64,000 nucleotides of DNA from Lota lota (lineage: Eukaryota; Chordata; Actinopteri; Gadiformes; Lotidae): positions 38,247 through 102,246 of the forward strand of contig JACYXH010000107.1 of assembly GCA_026745465.1 (NCBI GenBank), written 5' to 3'. Of this stretch, positions 1 through 25,500 are shown in pieces (the first letter of the stretch is position 1; every line of letters starts with the position of its first letter). A program made the position numbers and the translations under genes. Below the pieces are notes generated by a model that was not told the origin of the DNA, did not search any database, and saw only the letters and a list, made by a program, of their open reading frames with translations.

Positions 1-11015
<11,015 letters not shown>

Positions 11016-13454
11016 CTTGCCCTGGGGTCAGACAGTCACAATATCGATATACATTCAATCATTACAGGACGCTAGTCTCGAACACTGGGTCTGCCACAAG
11101 CCCCCCCCCCCCCCCCTGTGCAAATGCATTGCACTTGTCATGTGGAGTCTGTGAGCCTGTCCCAGAGGTGCCGTTAGCAGCTAAATCTCCTACGTCTCTG
11201 ATCTCAAAGGATGGAGCCTGTAAAGGACATTTTCGAAACAGGGATGAACAGGGACTTGACTTGAAATGTAATTTACTGTGGAAACTACAAAGTAGCCAAA
11301 AGGGAGACGCAAGATGGCAAGGGAGGTGGGGGTCTATGTGTGATTTATAAACTCATTGAAAGTCAAGCAAAAGTTATGGAAATGATTAGTGCCCTCCTTG
11401 TTGTGAGTGCAGCAGTAAACATGGAACTATCTGAGAGACACTTGTGTCAACACTGCATGGAGGCATTGAAACTACAAGTGCTATTGGTTTGTGTATGAGC
11501 ATTGTAGTTCATTCAAAGCTGACAGCAGGGTTGCATTTTAGTCGTCTGTTGGTCGTGAGATGATCTGACAGCCCATAAGCATGCACGTAACCCGGCTTAT
11601 AGATGTCATTGAAGATACACAACGGAATATATCTGAAGACGATGCCCAAACGTTAACTAATGTTTTGGCTGCTCTCAATATCACGACCATCCTTTCTTTC
11701 ATTGGATAATGCGGCTGGTTTACATCAATGTGTGTTAATGAATTATATTTTCACGGAGACATATCGCGTATCTTACCTCAATGTTTGGATACTTAAGCTG
11801 CTAAAAAATATGTAAGAAATGTACATAAACATTCGTCATAAAATTGAATCGCTAGACTGTTGTGTTCTCACATATTTTCTTTTCTTCATATCCACTTTCC
11901 GCTTCCGCCGTGTCACCAGGGGGAACCACGCTGCGCTTCGTTTGCGCATATTTATAGTTAGTCGGCTGCAGGAAGGGTGAGTGTATAATACATCAACTAA
12001 ACATATACATTTACTTTGTAATATTTTATTGGGAACAAGTTAAGCACATTTAATTCACTGCACCCTTCACAATTGTTTATTTTGGCTCTAGGATCAATAA
12101 AATATTATTTTAATTGATTTATTTGCATAGTGGGCTACATTCAGAAAGCCAAGGGAGACAGTATACGAGAATCTCAACACATTTTTGTTCATCCACAAGG
12201 CCTGCATCAACTCACTTTTTGGTTAACACCCAACGCGACATCTTTTATGCAATCTTCAATCGTTTTGGCACGGTCAGTTTAGCACTTTTTATTAAATGTA
12301 CTTTTTATTTCTTGCACAGTATTGTCTGAAACATGTCTCGGCAAATGCTAAATAAAAGTTACATAAAAAAACGTATAACAAAATTAAAACATTGAAAATT
12401 AAAATAAACAAATTTATGTTGAGGTTGTGAATGAGAATCTACGGCATGAGCCAAGAATGACATCTAGCTGAATACCGCCACTTTAGTTCTGGTCTTAGTA
12501 CCTGTGCAGAGACCTGACATTTTGGTGTGTACCACATCCTTAACAAACCAGTTCAAAAGCAGAAACAACATAGAAGCACATTTCTTGGACATCAGTGTTC
12601 TAACATTAAGATGAACAGGCAATAGGCTGGAAATGGTGACAGTTGGAAACATTTTCTCTGTCCGCCCAAGGGCATTTCTCTTCAAGGACGTCAGCCTTGT
12701 ACAGAAATGCAATTTGCTTTATTCACGTTACAGAATCTGAATTAAAGTGTCTTTAAATAATCTGTTGCAATCCCAGTGTTTTCTAACGGTACGCCCCTCC
12801 CCAAAACCGCCTCCTCTTCTCCTCACTGACCACAGCCAACCTCCAGGCAACAAATAGAAAGAAACTGTAAATATATTATAATTACAAAACAAAAACCAAG
12901 AGCACATTTAGGAGTCACAATGAGAATCTGAGAATGAGAATGATCTTTCAGAGAGCTGAGTGGGCAGAGAACTTTTAACCTTGCATGGATGTCTCATGTC
13001 ACCACATCACAACACCTATTTCACAGGAATGTAAAGACAAGAGTGGCCGACAGTTATAAACATTAACAGGACTCATTTGTACACTGACAGTTTACAACAA
13101 ATCAATAACGCCAAGAGGGTGAATAACACTCAGTATACTCATTGACTTCTCCCAGACAAGCAAGTCACTGGATGCTCAGTAAAATCTGCACTCCCAAACT
13201 TTTAAAACCCAGACGTTGAGTTTATTTGTCTGACGAGGATGCGTTTTTAAAGGAGAACTTCAGAACCAGATAGCTGTTATGGTGGGCTGTGGGTGGAGCA
13301 GATCTTTGTTTAAAATCCATCGGGTTAATCTGTGCTCCAGTGACATCATCATCCGTCCGTTGGTCTCCAGATGAATGAAGAGCGTTGAGCTTGACCTTTC
13401 ACACAGGGAGTGAAACGCCACCAAGTGTTTTGGGGAGGGGGGTGGTGGTGAGGA
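11016..13454. other. Intergenic region between INTS8 and DPY19L4
   Basis: Holds the INTS8 5' flank on the right side of 11015 and the DPY19L4 3' UTR on the left side of 13455. Candidate poly(A) signals for DPY19L4 (AATAAA on the minus strand) are at 13221-13226 and 12718-12723. A poly-C run lies at about 11101-11116. No other gene, RNA or transposon was recognised; reading frames here are short and without similarity I know. Confidence 0.6.
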
Positions 13455-16400
13455 TCAGTACTGGAAGGAGATGACGGCGTTGACCCGGTAGATGTGGTAC
13501 GAGCGGTTCCAGAACACACGGGTGAAGTAGTTGGTGTAGGGGGAGTAGTTGAGCTTAATCTCGCTGCAGAAACGCCCGTGCTTGGAGAAGGAGTAGATCT
13601 CTCCTCGGTCGTACACCACCTGATCACCAACCGGCGGAGAGGGAAAAACAAAGTCGACCTCAGACCAAAAGAGCATATCAAAAACACATTTATCTGTATT
13701 GAATTCTCATTGTCAAGGCTTGTTGGAAGAGCTTCAAGATTGATTCATAGATCAAATAATAATCATCTTTATTTATCAAGCATATTTTGAATTGTGTGTA
13801 ATAATGACAATATGATAAAAAGACAGAGGAAAAACAAACAGATGGCACTATGGGGCTAAGAAAGGAACATATGGATGCTGAAATCTAGTTTGGGCCACTG
13901 GCACAAATATACTTTTGACAACAGATATGCGTGAGTGAGTGAGTGAGTGAGTGAGTGAGTGAGTGATTGACTGAATGAATGAATGAGTGCCTGAACGAAT
14001 GAATGAATGAACGAGTGACTAAATGAGGGAGTGGGTGAGTGAAAGAGTGAATGAGTGAGTGAGTGAATGGATGAATGAGTGACTGAGAATGAATGAATGT
14101 GCAAGTGACTAAATGAACGAGTGTCCCTTCACCCACGTGTCCGTTGGAGATATCCAGCAGGTCTTTCATGCGGCAGGCAGGCTTGTGTGTGTACTCGTTA
14201 CAGAGGGCGTCCTCTATGATCACGTAGTTGGTCTTCTGGGAGGTCAGTATCTTGTACACGTCCTCAGCTGACCTCCTGGCGTACACCTGGCAGGTCTGGT
14301 AGAGCGAGCCCAAGAGAAACACAGATCAACTTTCAGGTGAACAAAACCGCTTCTTTTTTGTTAAAAGGGGAGTGTAATACTGCACTTAAACCGCAATTTA
14401 ACACGGTTCAGATATAACACGGCGCACCGTTGGACCCCAATTTGTCGGTACGTGAATTTTAGAGCGGTGATTTCGCCACCAAATTGCCTATAAAATGCGC
14501 AAGTGAAGGATCGAAGGATTTACGGCAGAGCAGATACGATGCAGCAGAGCGGAGACTCCCGCCATTGGCTGGTGGGAGGTGTTCGTTCTGAACCCTCATT
14601 CAACCTTCATATGCAGGGTCAGGGGTGGGCACTCACGTCCTCGCTCCTCCTGAGCAGGCTGAGGTCAAAGTAGAGTGGGAGGCTGGTCACGGCCAGCCCC
14701 GTGCACAGCTTCACCACCCCCATCACCTGGGGACTACCCCCGAACACCGTCCCTGCAGGGGCCTGGGACCTGCACACAGGTGGAGCACCACGGTGGGTGG
14801 AGGAGGAAGAGTGAGTAAGAGAGTGTGAGTGAGTGAGAGAGTGAGTGTGTGTGTGTGTGTGTCAGAACTTGGCTGAAGAGCGCCAATATGCACATGGCTT
14901 ACCCTTTACCTTAAATCCTTGACCACCAGTAAATTGGATAAAGCAGGCACAAGTTATTCTCCTTTCTGATCAATATTCTTAGAGGTTTTCAATTTGAAGT
15001 CTCACCTGATCCAGTTGACCAGTTCCACTGTATCTGTGTCGTAGATCTCCTGCAGCTCAGACAGCTCCCCTAGCACCCGGGGGAAGTACTGCAGCCCAGC
15101 AGAAGACGAGATGGACGAGAGGATGATGAGACAATAACACTAAAACCATACGCACTGTGTATATATGCTGTAGTACAGGAAGCTCACCTCTCTCCACAGA
15201 CTGAAACCAATAATGGTGGGAACGGCTGTGCTTAATATCAAGGCCTGGAGAGAGCAAAAAGAATACATAAATGATCAAATATAATAAATCATGAAACAAA
15301 CCATGTGGGGGTGATTTCACTAGGTATATATATGGATATTACACTCCCTAGGACAAAGCGCATTTCCTTGCTATTCTGACTCAACAGGGGATTATGCTAG
15401 ACTTCATTATGATAGGGACCGTTCAGGGTGAGAGTCCTACCAGAACTACGGGGTGTATGGACCGGAGCCTCAGCCACCTGAACACGGTCATCCAGAGGTC
15501 AGGGGAGCACACGCCAAACGCCGTCAGCATGCACACATGAGGCGTCCACAGGTACTTCATCCTGGGGGGGAGAGGGAGGCCGTGAACGGAGGGCTTTAAC
15601 TAATAACTGGCTAACTAACTGCAATACAAAAGGTCGACACTGGTGTCAGTAATGCTAAATAAGGGAGAATTTTTATTCTTTGGGTTTTTATATATTATTG
15701 GGCTTTTATAACTCTGAATTTTATAGTGTTTATTTACATTATACAGTCAAACAATGTCTTGCTGTACTTGTACTGGTAATTTACATTTCACATTGTTTAT
15801 TCCTTTTTTATAGGACTTTGATTTTAACTGCTTTGGCAATGCAAGTGTTTATTTTCCATGGCAATAAAGATCTTTTGAATTGAATAGTAGAGAGCGAGAC
15901 AGAGACAGACCTACCCCTCAGACACCATGGCCAGCCCTCCAAACAACAGTGTGTGGACAACGTGGTAGGCCACTTCAGGCTGCTCTCCTATTTGTCCGTC
16001 CTCAAGCCTGAGGTTCTTCTTCATTGGCTGTCCCCTGTAAAGCAGGAAGCAACCCCCAGAATAACCGAGAGCAGGGTTGTTAAAAAATGTTGGTGAACCA
16101 CTCGCAATTCACTTGGAATGGGTTCGAAATGGCCGTGCATCAACAAATCGTTGTATCATTAGCCATACTTAAATTTACCTCCACAGCTTAACGATCAATA
16201 ACAAAAGCTTTCAGGCACACGTGTAGCAGTGTGAGCTACCTCAGCCTGGCGTAGATGGTCTGCAGTGTGGACACCAGGCACACGGACAGCACCAGCAGGT
16301 AGAAGGGCAGGACCGAGGCCTGGGTCAGCCGCAGGAACAGCTCCTGGCTGGGGGACTGGAAGCCATCTTGGCACAGCAGGAAGTTGGTCACAAAGTCCCT

Positions 16401-16479
16401 GCAGGGGGTCCATAAAGACAGCAAAACAAGCATGGCTAGTTAGCTTTAAATAAAAAGCTGGCGTTTCAAAGATAATGTG

Positions 16480-16535
<56 letters not shown>

Positions 16536-19500
16536 CAGATAGATCCTTTTAAATGTACGTTTACATCTTTTAGCCAAATAAGCCATTGAAGCGAACACAT
16601 AAGGCTACATATATTTTTGGTTTGTAGAATATTTGCAGTAGTGAAGTATAAATCACATTTATACTCCTTACGTTGTTCTGTTGAAGCCAAACTTCACTTC
16701 TAAGAACTTCAACAGGAAGTCACCGTCACTGGCTGGAAGGAGTTTCTGTGAAAATAAAAGATATCGATAAATATTAACATAGAATGATTCTCACTATTAC
16801 TGTTTACTACCATTAAGTCATGTAGCAGATGCTTTTATCCAAAGTGACTTATACAATATGTATTCAGTTTGTGTGCTTTAGAGAAAGTAGGGGAGCATTT
16901 CAGTTAAAAAAAATTAATACATAGAAAGCGTGTTTTGAAAGGTTTTAGGGATTAACCCAGTTACAACCTCGACCCTAATTTCATGTCATTTCCATTCCCT
17001 CTTTAGTTGTACAGTCTTCTCTAGTGTTTCTTGCTCCAAAGTGTCCTTGCTGGTCCCCTATAGCCGTCACCATGCCGACCGCAGGGCAGGTACCCCAGTC
17101 TCACCTTGACCAGGTAGCTGAAGGATATTCCTGTGGTGAACACCAGGTAGAAATGGAAGAACAGCTTCAGCAGTCGGGCAAAGATCGGACCCACCTTCAT
17201 GTTTTGCTGAAATTACAAAAATAAAAAAAAGTATGTTTAGTTACTGTGCTATTGACACCAACTGTCACCCGTAGCCCTGTAGGCGGGACATACTCTCTTT
17301 AGCTATGATTGGCTTATTTATTTTCTAAATGGAAACAAGGAGTGGCCATTATAGGAATGTACCAATTGAGGTAGATTTTTGCCACCAGATTAATTAACAG
17401 CAAAGTTTAATCCACAACAAGAATACTTAATAGCTATAATGTTAATTACAAATATATATCATTAAATCATTCCAACTCAAGTGGAAAGGGCACTGCGCCA
17501 CAAATATTTCAAATACTTCACTATTGACCGATTTATTTTCCCATATTTTTTAAAAGCCCAATCATCCCTCCATCATTAGATAAAATATACTTAATTAAAT
17601 CCCAAAAAGTAAATGAGAAAAATGTCGCTATTCTTGATGTGAGAGAGTAGCTAACTACCTGGAAGTACCTGGCCAGCAGGGAGCCAATCAGCAGGCAGAG
17701 CAGAGGGCAGCTGAGGAGGCTTTGACTCTGGAAGCGGATCATGTAGACCAGGGCCAGAGAGCTCAGGTACACCCGGTGGATGTCCACAACCTGCAGGGTA
17801 CCATAGCAACAGGGGACAGGAGAACAATAAGGGCTTTAATATGCCTAATAAGGTCATAAACAATGTATCCATCAATCTCAAATGTTAACATCACTGCTTA
17901 GTTTCAACCTTGCGCGTGGGCACCAGATCAAAAGCGTCCAGCAGGAGGAGACACAGCGCCTGGATGAAGAGCACGTAGTGGCTGTGCTCCCACAGCAGCA
18001 GGAAGGAGAACGTGGTGGCACTCACGGTCAGGTGGCAGAACAACTACGGGGGAGACGAACAGACAAGTGTTTCCCATTAGCAGACTGCAAAATCCCTCCC
18101 AATCTTCCCAAAAGATCGGAATTACCAGCCTCCTCTTCCGAGAACATCTTGTCTCGAATCTGCACAGCTCAATGAGAGCAGCTGTGCCCTTTGTAGCTGA
18201 AGCTCTCGTGTTGAGGTTAGGAGTTACGTCCTGTTGGGATGCACTCGGATACATAAGCTCCTATTATGCACTTGACTACCACTAATACAATTGTAATTTT
18301 TATAAATCTACTAACCTTGTTTTTACTAAAAGGCACCCGTGTCCTTTGTTTGCAGTTACTCAAAGGTTGATTGAATGCTTTGAATGTTCCCTTTGTGCGT
18401 CGCGTTGGGTAAAAGCGTCTACTAAATGATTAAGCCTAAATGTAGGACTGTGGTGACCAGAGCTCAATTTGTCCCAGCCTACTATTAAAAAAGAAGTTGT
18501 AGACACACAATGAAAACAAACTAGACATTTGTTCGTTTATAGAAAAGTAGAAAGTTAGTGGATCAAGCCAATCCTGTGTATAACACCATCATGCTATTCG
18601 TTTACACATGTAATACACATCCACGCAGAAGATATGGACTACATGTGTCACATGTCAGTGAGACAAACAGTTGATTGGCTAATATGGTCAGTTGCTTAGA
18701 TCCAAAACCACCAGAGACGGAGCCTCACCTCTTGGGAGGGGCCGATGCTGTTGCTGAGGAAGCCGGTGAGGGCTGCCACCTGCCAGGAGAAGTACGGCAG
18801 CGCCCAGTTCTCCCGCAGTGGAATGGCTTGGTCCAGTTGGGTCGTATCTGACCTACAAACCACACAAGAGATCGATCCTCTTGATTATTATCAGCTTGAT
18901 ACGTTTGAAAAGGTGGAGAAGCCACCAGGGGCAGTGGCTAGTGCGTGAAAAACTTCACAACCTGTGCATATTTTCAAATGATACTAATGTCTAAATGAAT
19001 AAATGTTTTTTGCTGGAAAGGTTAACTGACAACGGATGTGTATCTTTTTGGCAGTTGGTCTCTGCGCTCACTTGTTGATGACAAACCACGCCACGGCTAG
19101 CATGCCAGCCACCCAGGTGCCGCTCATCACCCAGCTGGTGACGAACAGGGCGGTGACGTAGAGTGCCTGCAGACAGAACACAGCCCCGATGTAGAAGCAG
19201 ATGGGCTCCATGAAGTCCTGAGGTCGGGGGGGGAGAGAGAACAGGGTGTGCGGTTATGTCAATGCACTCAGGAAGTGACTGGAAGATATGGTTCTATGAT
19301 TAGTAATGTGAGTGAGTGAGTGGAAGTGAGTGAGTGAGTGAGTGAGTGGAAGAGATTTAGAGAAAAAGGGAAATACAGATAGACAGAGTGAGTGGAAGAG
19401 TTTTAGAGAAAAGGGGAAATACAGATAGAGTGAGTGGAAGAGATTTAGAGAAAGAGGGAAATACAGATAGACAGACCGCGAGGTAAAATGTATGACTCAA

Positions 19501-20925
19501 GAGTAAAGGAATGCTACTCCTCTGTTGGTGTGAATATGTCGTGACATGTACATCCCCAGCCCTCTGAAAATAAAACTCCAGATCCTGATTTTAACGTTAA
19601 CTAAATAAATCACATTAAAACCTGACTCACCTGGCTTTCTGTGACTCTGTATACGAACGCGGTGATGATCTCTGGGTACAGAGACAGGCGCTCCACTGCA
19701 TTGATGGTCTCACCAGAGATAGTCCTGTTATCTACTGTAAGCTCCAACACTCCTGGAAGACCACACGTAAACACAGAGGAACAAACGTTTGAGTAACATG
19801 ACTTAAACCAATTGGCTATGGATGTGGCGTGACATTCAATTCTAATAAAAAAAAATAAAAAACACTTTACCCATTTCAAAAGAAGGTGCAGACAGCATGT
19901 GTTTGAAGTAGTAATAGTAGAAGCCACTGCCTCCCTGTAACGAGATCTCTCGCTCCAGCTCCTAACATACAACACAATGAAAATTGCATCCAAAAAACGT
20001 ATTGTTCATCATCAATCATCTCCATCCATGAGTAAACAACAAAAGATTGACTAAGAGGAAGTCTAACAGAATGCTGTCAAGTGAAAGCATATCACGTAAT
20101 GCTGCACACCTGGCGACTTGAAAACCAGAACTTCCTGTCATGGTAGGTGGACAGGTAGCCAGTGTAGACCACGCCACACGCGACCGCTGCCAGGCACCCG
20201 AAGAACAGCTTCACGGCACGCTGCAGAGTGCTCGCTAGTTGGAGAGAGACAACCGTTGATATAGAAATGTTAGATGTATTTTGTTTCTATGGGAATGTGT
20301 GAGAGAGACCTGGAACAATTGTTAGTAACACAAACGTTGACATGGATCAGGGCGTTTTTGGAGTTTTTGGGGCCAATAGTGAGCATCAATATAGTGACAT
20401 TGGATGAACGACTACTTACTTACTAACTACGACTAAAATATCAATAACCTAGTACGTGTTCAAGGAACTCAATCGGACAGGAGTGACACGGATTACCTGG
20501 TAGTATTTATGGCTACATACTTACACTTTGAGCTGCTGTTACACTTTTTATCAGAGGACTTTTCGGTGGTAACTTCACTCTCCTGCGCAGCATCATGCTC
20601 CTCTCCATTAGGCTCCTTCTTGCCCTCGTCCTCTGTCACCTCTTCGCCACCTTTCTCGTCCTCTTGGTTCCTCTCCGTCGAACACTCATCCACAACTGTT
20701 AATAAAACAGACTTGTTCAGAGAAACTAGTAGTTATCACGGTCTGAAAAGGACTCATTAACACCAAGTGTAGGGTTCAACGTTGACTAGTTGCAGTGGTT
20801 AGTGAAGTTAGCATATTAGCATAGCCTAACTTACGTCCAGTTGGAGAGTTTAGATCCGTCTGCGGCTCTTCGTCTTCTTCTTCCCCGGCCATTGGGTTTA
20901 TTTTTCGGCATCTTAATTCAGCCAT
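13455..20925 (-). CDS. dpy19l4: DPY19-like protein 4, multipass ER membrane protein
   Basis: DPY19 proteins are multipass ER membrane proteins; family members include tryptophan C-mannosyltransferases, but activity of the L4 paralogue is less certain. Exons, 5' to 3': 20835-20925, 20525-20695, 20110-20234, 19871-19961, 19631-19752, 19072-19217, 18729-18852, 17909-18043, 17659-17790, 17105-17206, 16672-16745, 16240-16398, 15915-16034, 15441-15561, 15188-15244, 15006-15088, 14637-14769, 14137-14295, 13455-13619. They give 769 aa with consistent phases and a TGA stop; the human protein is about 723 aa. The start ([12 protein letters not shown]) is the first in-frame ATG. Hydrophobic segments recur from exon 3 on ([35 protein letters not shown]). 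Diagnostic regions are [12 protein letters not shown] and the C-terminal [18 protein letters not shown]. Exon 2 encodes a 57-residue highly acidic stretch that I do not remember in human DPY19L4. It sits upstream of INTS8 on the same strand, as in human 8q22. Confidence 0.95.
13928..14100. repeat. (GAGT)n / (GAAT)n microsatellite
   Basis: Degenerate tetranucleotide array of GTGA, GAAT and TGAG units in the last DPY19L4 intron. Confidence 0.9.
16484..16531. repeat. (AT)n microsatellite
   Basis: About 24 TA units in the DPY19L4 intron between exons 11 and 12. Confidence 0.95.
16812..16850 (-). repeat. SINE tail fragment
   Basis: 'agcagatgcttttatccaaagtgactt' type sequence is the reverse complement of the common fish SINE 3' end. 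Only the tail is recognisable. Confidence 0.5.
18395..18432 (+). repeat. SINE tail fragment
   Basis: 'ttgggtaaaagcgtctactaaatga' type sequence is the common fish SINE 3' end in plus orientation, in a DPY19L4 intron. Confidence 0.5.
19305..19480. repeat. Short tandem minisatellite, unit about 43 bp
   Basis: Starts as (GTGA)n, then three imperfect copies of a unit beginning GTGAGTGGAAGAG and ending in AAATACAGATAGA, in the DPY19L4 intron between exons 5 and 6. Confidence 0.8.
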
Positions 20926-22550
20926 TTCCTGAATATCACACGCAAGGACCTCGTCCTGCTCCGGGAGAACACAGCATGCTATGGCATTAGCATTTGTACG
21001 TCAAGCGAACACCTCTTATCACTACGGTATTTCAAGTCAATACTACTCCTGGTGTCATGGAGCTAATGTGCGCGGCGGTTCCGCCCGCTGTGGGTCGCGA
21101 ACAGCGGCTTAAGGTTGTGTATCAGGACGAGGATAACTTTGCATGCTACTAGCTGCAACAACTGCAGCCATCCGGTGAATATGTCGAGCTGCACTTGACT
21201 CAAAATAACACTAGTGTTCATGGAGGAAATAGCAATGGCATATTGCTGTTCCATAGCCAGGGACTATGGAACAGATGCTTTGCAAATCTCCATCGAAATG
21301 ACGGGGTGTCAGCGTTTGTTGTTATTCGTACGTGGTGTGTCATGGCCTAGGGGAGTGCTAGGGTTGAGGATGGTGACCCACTAAGTGCTTATTAACTTTG
21401 GAAAACGGGGGTGAGAGATAATATTGACGTTCAGTCGAACATTATTGCTGCGCCCCATTTTAAAGAACCAGTTGCATCACGTTTTTGGGCCCCAGAATCA
21501 CTCAACAAGAATTATTATACAAACGATGAAATGTAATTTTCTGAAAGGTTCTATTTAGTATTTTCTTTTTCATTCATCTTGGTTGCATAGTATGACACGT
21601 CATATTATATTAAGTGAATGAGAGGCTGCCGGAAACGAATCAACGTATGAAAGTGAATTTATTACTTTTGAATGACAAATCATTGTTCACTTTTAAAAAC
21701 CCGTGTAAAGTTATTGTGCAAATGTACTTATGTGACATACTATTTGGACAATTGTATAGCGACCCTGCAGGACTAACATGGGAGAGGCTCTTGGGGAGTT
21801 CATGGGGGGAGACGTTGCCCCTAGTTCAGCTGATAGGTCAGGTTCAGAAAAGGGGAGGGGCTGAGAAGGGAACAGGGAGTTGGAGGGAAAACGACGAGAG
21901 ACAAAAAGGAAAGCCTGAAGAGAGACACCTTGAATGTTACTCCCAATTATTACCTAAGTAGCTAGTTTCGGCTACCATCCTTTTTGTTGTTTTGGGCACT
22001 CTTCCAACCCCGTTATTAGCCTGTATTTTAGGGTAATAAACCCGGTTCTCCGGTTAAACTTCAGCCACCGTTTCATCATTCAGCTAGCTAGCAAGCCGTG
22101 CGGCGGAGCCGCGAGCGCTACAATATATAAAAGGATGCACAAATCGAAATAAAAGATGCACAAATCGAAATAAAAGATGCACAAATAAAATCACACGGAA
22201 TAAAATGTTCCAGTACAATACAATTTAAAAATGATAATTAAAATCATAAATGTCTTTATCAATTGAATTTTACAAAACATTTACAGATTTTCTTTGCCTA
22301 ACTACCTCCAAATTTATGAAATGCAACACTAATTGCTCTAACCCTATCCCACAATGCATTGGTGTAGTAGGCTTCCTCATTCTTTCAAAGCTGTCGTTTC
22401 TGGTTCAATGGGCCCTACGAACCAGTCCCAGTGTTGGAAAACAAGATGCATGTGAATAAAGATTGAAATGAGATGCATGTCAATCTTCTAAGCAACAATC
22501 CTCTTAAAATGTATGTTTTCGTTACACCGGCTGTAGTTTTACCTGTGCCT
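20926..22550. other. Intergenic region upstream of DPY19L4
   Basis: Holds the DPY19L4 promoter side (right of 20925) and the 3' flank of the SSDDEPL-repeat gene. At 22127-22190 there are three tandem copies of a 21-bp unit (GATGCACAAATCGAAATAAAA). A 115-codon plus-strand frame at 21614-21961 has no similarity I recognise and no splice or promoter context, so it is not called. Nothing else was identified. Confidence 0.5.
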
Positions 22551-25500
22551 TTACAGTTGCTTCCCAAAATCCTTAACCTTACACCGCTCCACCATCACCT
22601 TCAGAAACATGGTCACGTGAGGATTCTTGGCGATCTTGACCAGTGGCTCGTCATCGCTGCTGTCGCTCGATGACCCTTCATTAAAGCAACAACATTTGGT
22701 AGTCGATAAATCACCAGTGAGGCTGGCGACAATCAACTCATACAATCAATATTGAATTGTCATGTGATTAATTTCATATAAATATCAGGGTCAGGTAAGA
22801 ATATTTCCACAACGCGCCTTGACTATATTTAACTTTCTTGCTGATGCTTTCATTAAGTTGCAATTCATTTAGCAGAGGGTTCTACTAAGCATGTGCGAAG
22901 CTATTAGGAACCACACTCTAACATGCTAATGTCATAGTAACATGCCAGCTATGTCCTCTGGGCCTCTGTTTAATTGGTGAACTGAAACCTCTGTTGTATT
23001 TGATATATTCGAAGTCAAGGAGTCCCTAGTTCTTGTTCACACAAAGCAGCGCAACCTGAATTCACCTCTAATTGGGTCGCTCTGTTACCATTATTGCATG
23101 CACTCTGTCTTTTCATCTTCTTGGTGACTGTGGCCTTTCCTGATGCTCCTTGTTGGTTATTCGTGGGAGTTTGGCCTCTCTTCTCGGGCCTCTTGCCATT
23201 CCCTTGCGGCAGACTTGTGTTTGTCGCGTCTTTCAGTGGCTTTTTTAACAGGTTGATCAGAGGTTCATCGTCCGAGCTCTCAGCTGCGATTGCTGTTCAA
23301 CAGAAATCACAACAGTCACATCGGGAAAGGGGGTCTTCTGATCGGTAATACAAGGGGACATCGGTGCAAAGTAAAACAACCAAAATAACCACAAAGGAAA
23401 CACTGACATCTAACTTTAGATTCTTGTTGGTTCCGTCCTAGGAGAGCTGTTTTTATTATTATTACTTGAACTAGCATTATGTAGCTGTAATACCATGCGT
23501 CTTGTTTGCCATTGTGGGGGGCTTTGATGTAGACCTCTGGGCCGGTGTGGACGTAGTCTTGGTCTTGGTGGTGGTCTGGTCCTGCTTCCTGATCAGGTTC
23601 ACCAGCGGCAGGTCATCATCAGAGCTTCCATCCAAGGACACTGTGTCTGGGAAATGACAAACGCATAGACCAGCTGATATCAGCTGATACTCTTTGAGGT
23701 AGGGCCGGACAGGACTCCCAGCCAAAAGGCACTGGGTTCGATCCCCAATGGTTGTAGCCTGAGTGTAGTCATCCTGCTCCTTAAAGATCAGTATCTCAAT
23801 TCACTGTAAGACGCTTTGGATATACGCATTTGCTAAATGAAGAAATACTCAAATAGTATTCGCAAAACTAAATTATATAGTCAAACCTTGTGAGTCCATT
23901 ATTTTCCTTATGAACATAATTAATAATGTAGTTTTGGTGGCTACCTTTTGGCATGTCTCTCTGAGGTTGTGGTTTAGGTTTCCAGCTCTTCGGTGAAGGC
24001 CTGTGGGCTGATGGGCCCTTGGTCTTCTTATGCGTCTCGCAGTCCGAGTCGTCACTGGAAGACACTTGATATGGAGGGAAAAACAACACACTTTTCAAAT
24101 ACTGTTAAGAAAATGTATACATATATACGACGACAATAACATTGGCATTCAGTCACGTGAGACTATTAAAGACCAAGTCAATTGCTCTTAAACAATCCAA
24201 GCATACAATTACATTCGGAGTCATTTAAAAAAAGTGCTGCACTATCAAGTTTTGAAAGGAGAAAAAATCGAATGGTCCAATTGCAGAGTAATCCTTTGAC
24301 AATATAGACCTCACTTAGAGGTTCATCATCTGAGGACGAGGCATCCTCCACAGGTTCTGTGTTGGACAGGAGAGGAAACGAGCCAACGAACACATGAGCA
24401 CCACAGGATGTGATGTAGGTAGGTCCTCTATTTAAATTCAAGGCAGGTCAGAATCAGATTTATTTTGTAATTTAGTTTTGTAAGTAGACCTACCCATACA
24501 AGGAATTTGTCACAGTATGCTGGTTTAAGGTAGAGAAATACAAACAAATGTATTATATAAATACACAGTAATACACATTTTTTAATAAACAATATGAAAT
24601 TAAACATTAAATTAAACATCTGAGATTTTGGAACTTCTCAAGGCTGAGAAATAATGAAGATTTATTTTCAGATTATAAAGTATTTCCACAATAAAAATCA
24701 AGTTTAGTGGTAAAGAAGAGTCACATATGTGGAGTAATGCTATCATTTATTCTCAAGTGTAAAGACGACTTCACCTGTTCTTTTGTAAGTTCTGCGGCTG
24801 CTCTTCAACTTGATCTGATTTGCTTCTGTTTTCTTTGCAGGACGAGACTTTGTAAATTTGCTCAATGGTTCGTCATCTGAGGAATCATCTGTCCAACGCA
24901 ACACAAAGAAGTGATAGAAAAGCTACGACATTATGAATCAAAATCAAACCTGGAAACAGCTTATGGCTAAAAGGGTGAAATATATCCTTGCAGTTTCCCT
25001 GTACAGTATGCCTTCACAATAATAAAACGTTATTCAAGAAGTTTACAGTGAAACCCAGGATGTCTTTATTCCACCTACCATCATGTTGTGTTTGTGGCGC
25101 CTCAGAGAGGAGGGTCTGATCTGCTGTCTTCTCAGACGGTTTCTCATCCTTTGGCCTCTTCAGTAAGTTCACCAGAGGAACATCATCATCAGAACTGTCC
25201 AGAACTGGGAGGACCAAACGGATAACAGATTACCAAAGGCAGTGATATCCAACACAAGGCAACACTGAAACTATGACTTTCTGTCATTACATTCATGTTC
25301 TGCGGTTGTGTTCATTTACTTTTTAAGCGCATTACAAATAAAACAATTGTTGCAAAGAGCTTTACAAAAACCTAAAATATATAATGTATTTAAAAGGCAT
25401 TATGCTTTACTTATTGGACAAGTACCATTTATTTAATATTTGTGACATTTGTCAAATATATATATTTTTATCATATTATATTTGTTACTTTTAATAAATA

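Noticed and set aside
21614..21961. 115-codon plus-strand frame
   Set aside because: No recognised similarity, no neighbouring exon signals; expected by chance in 64 kb of AT-rich DNA.
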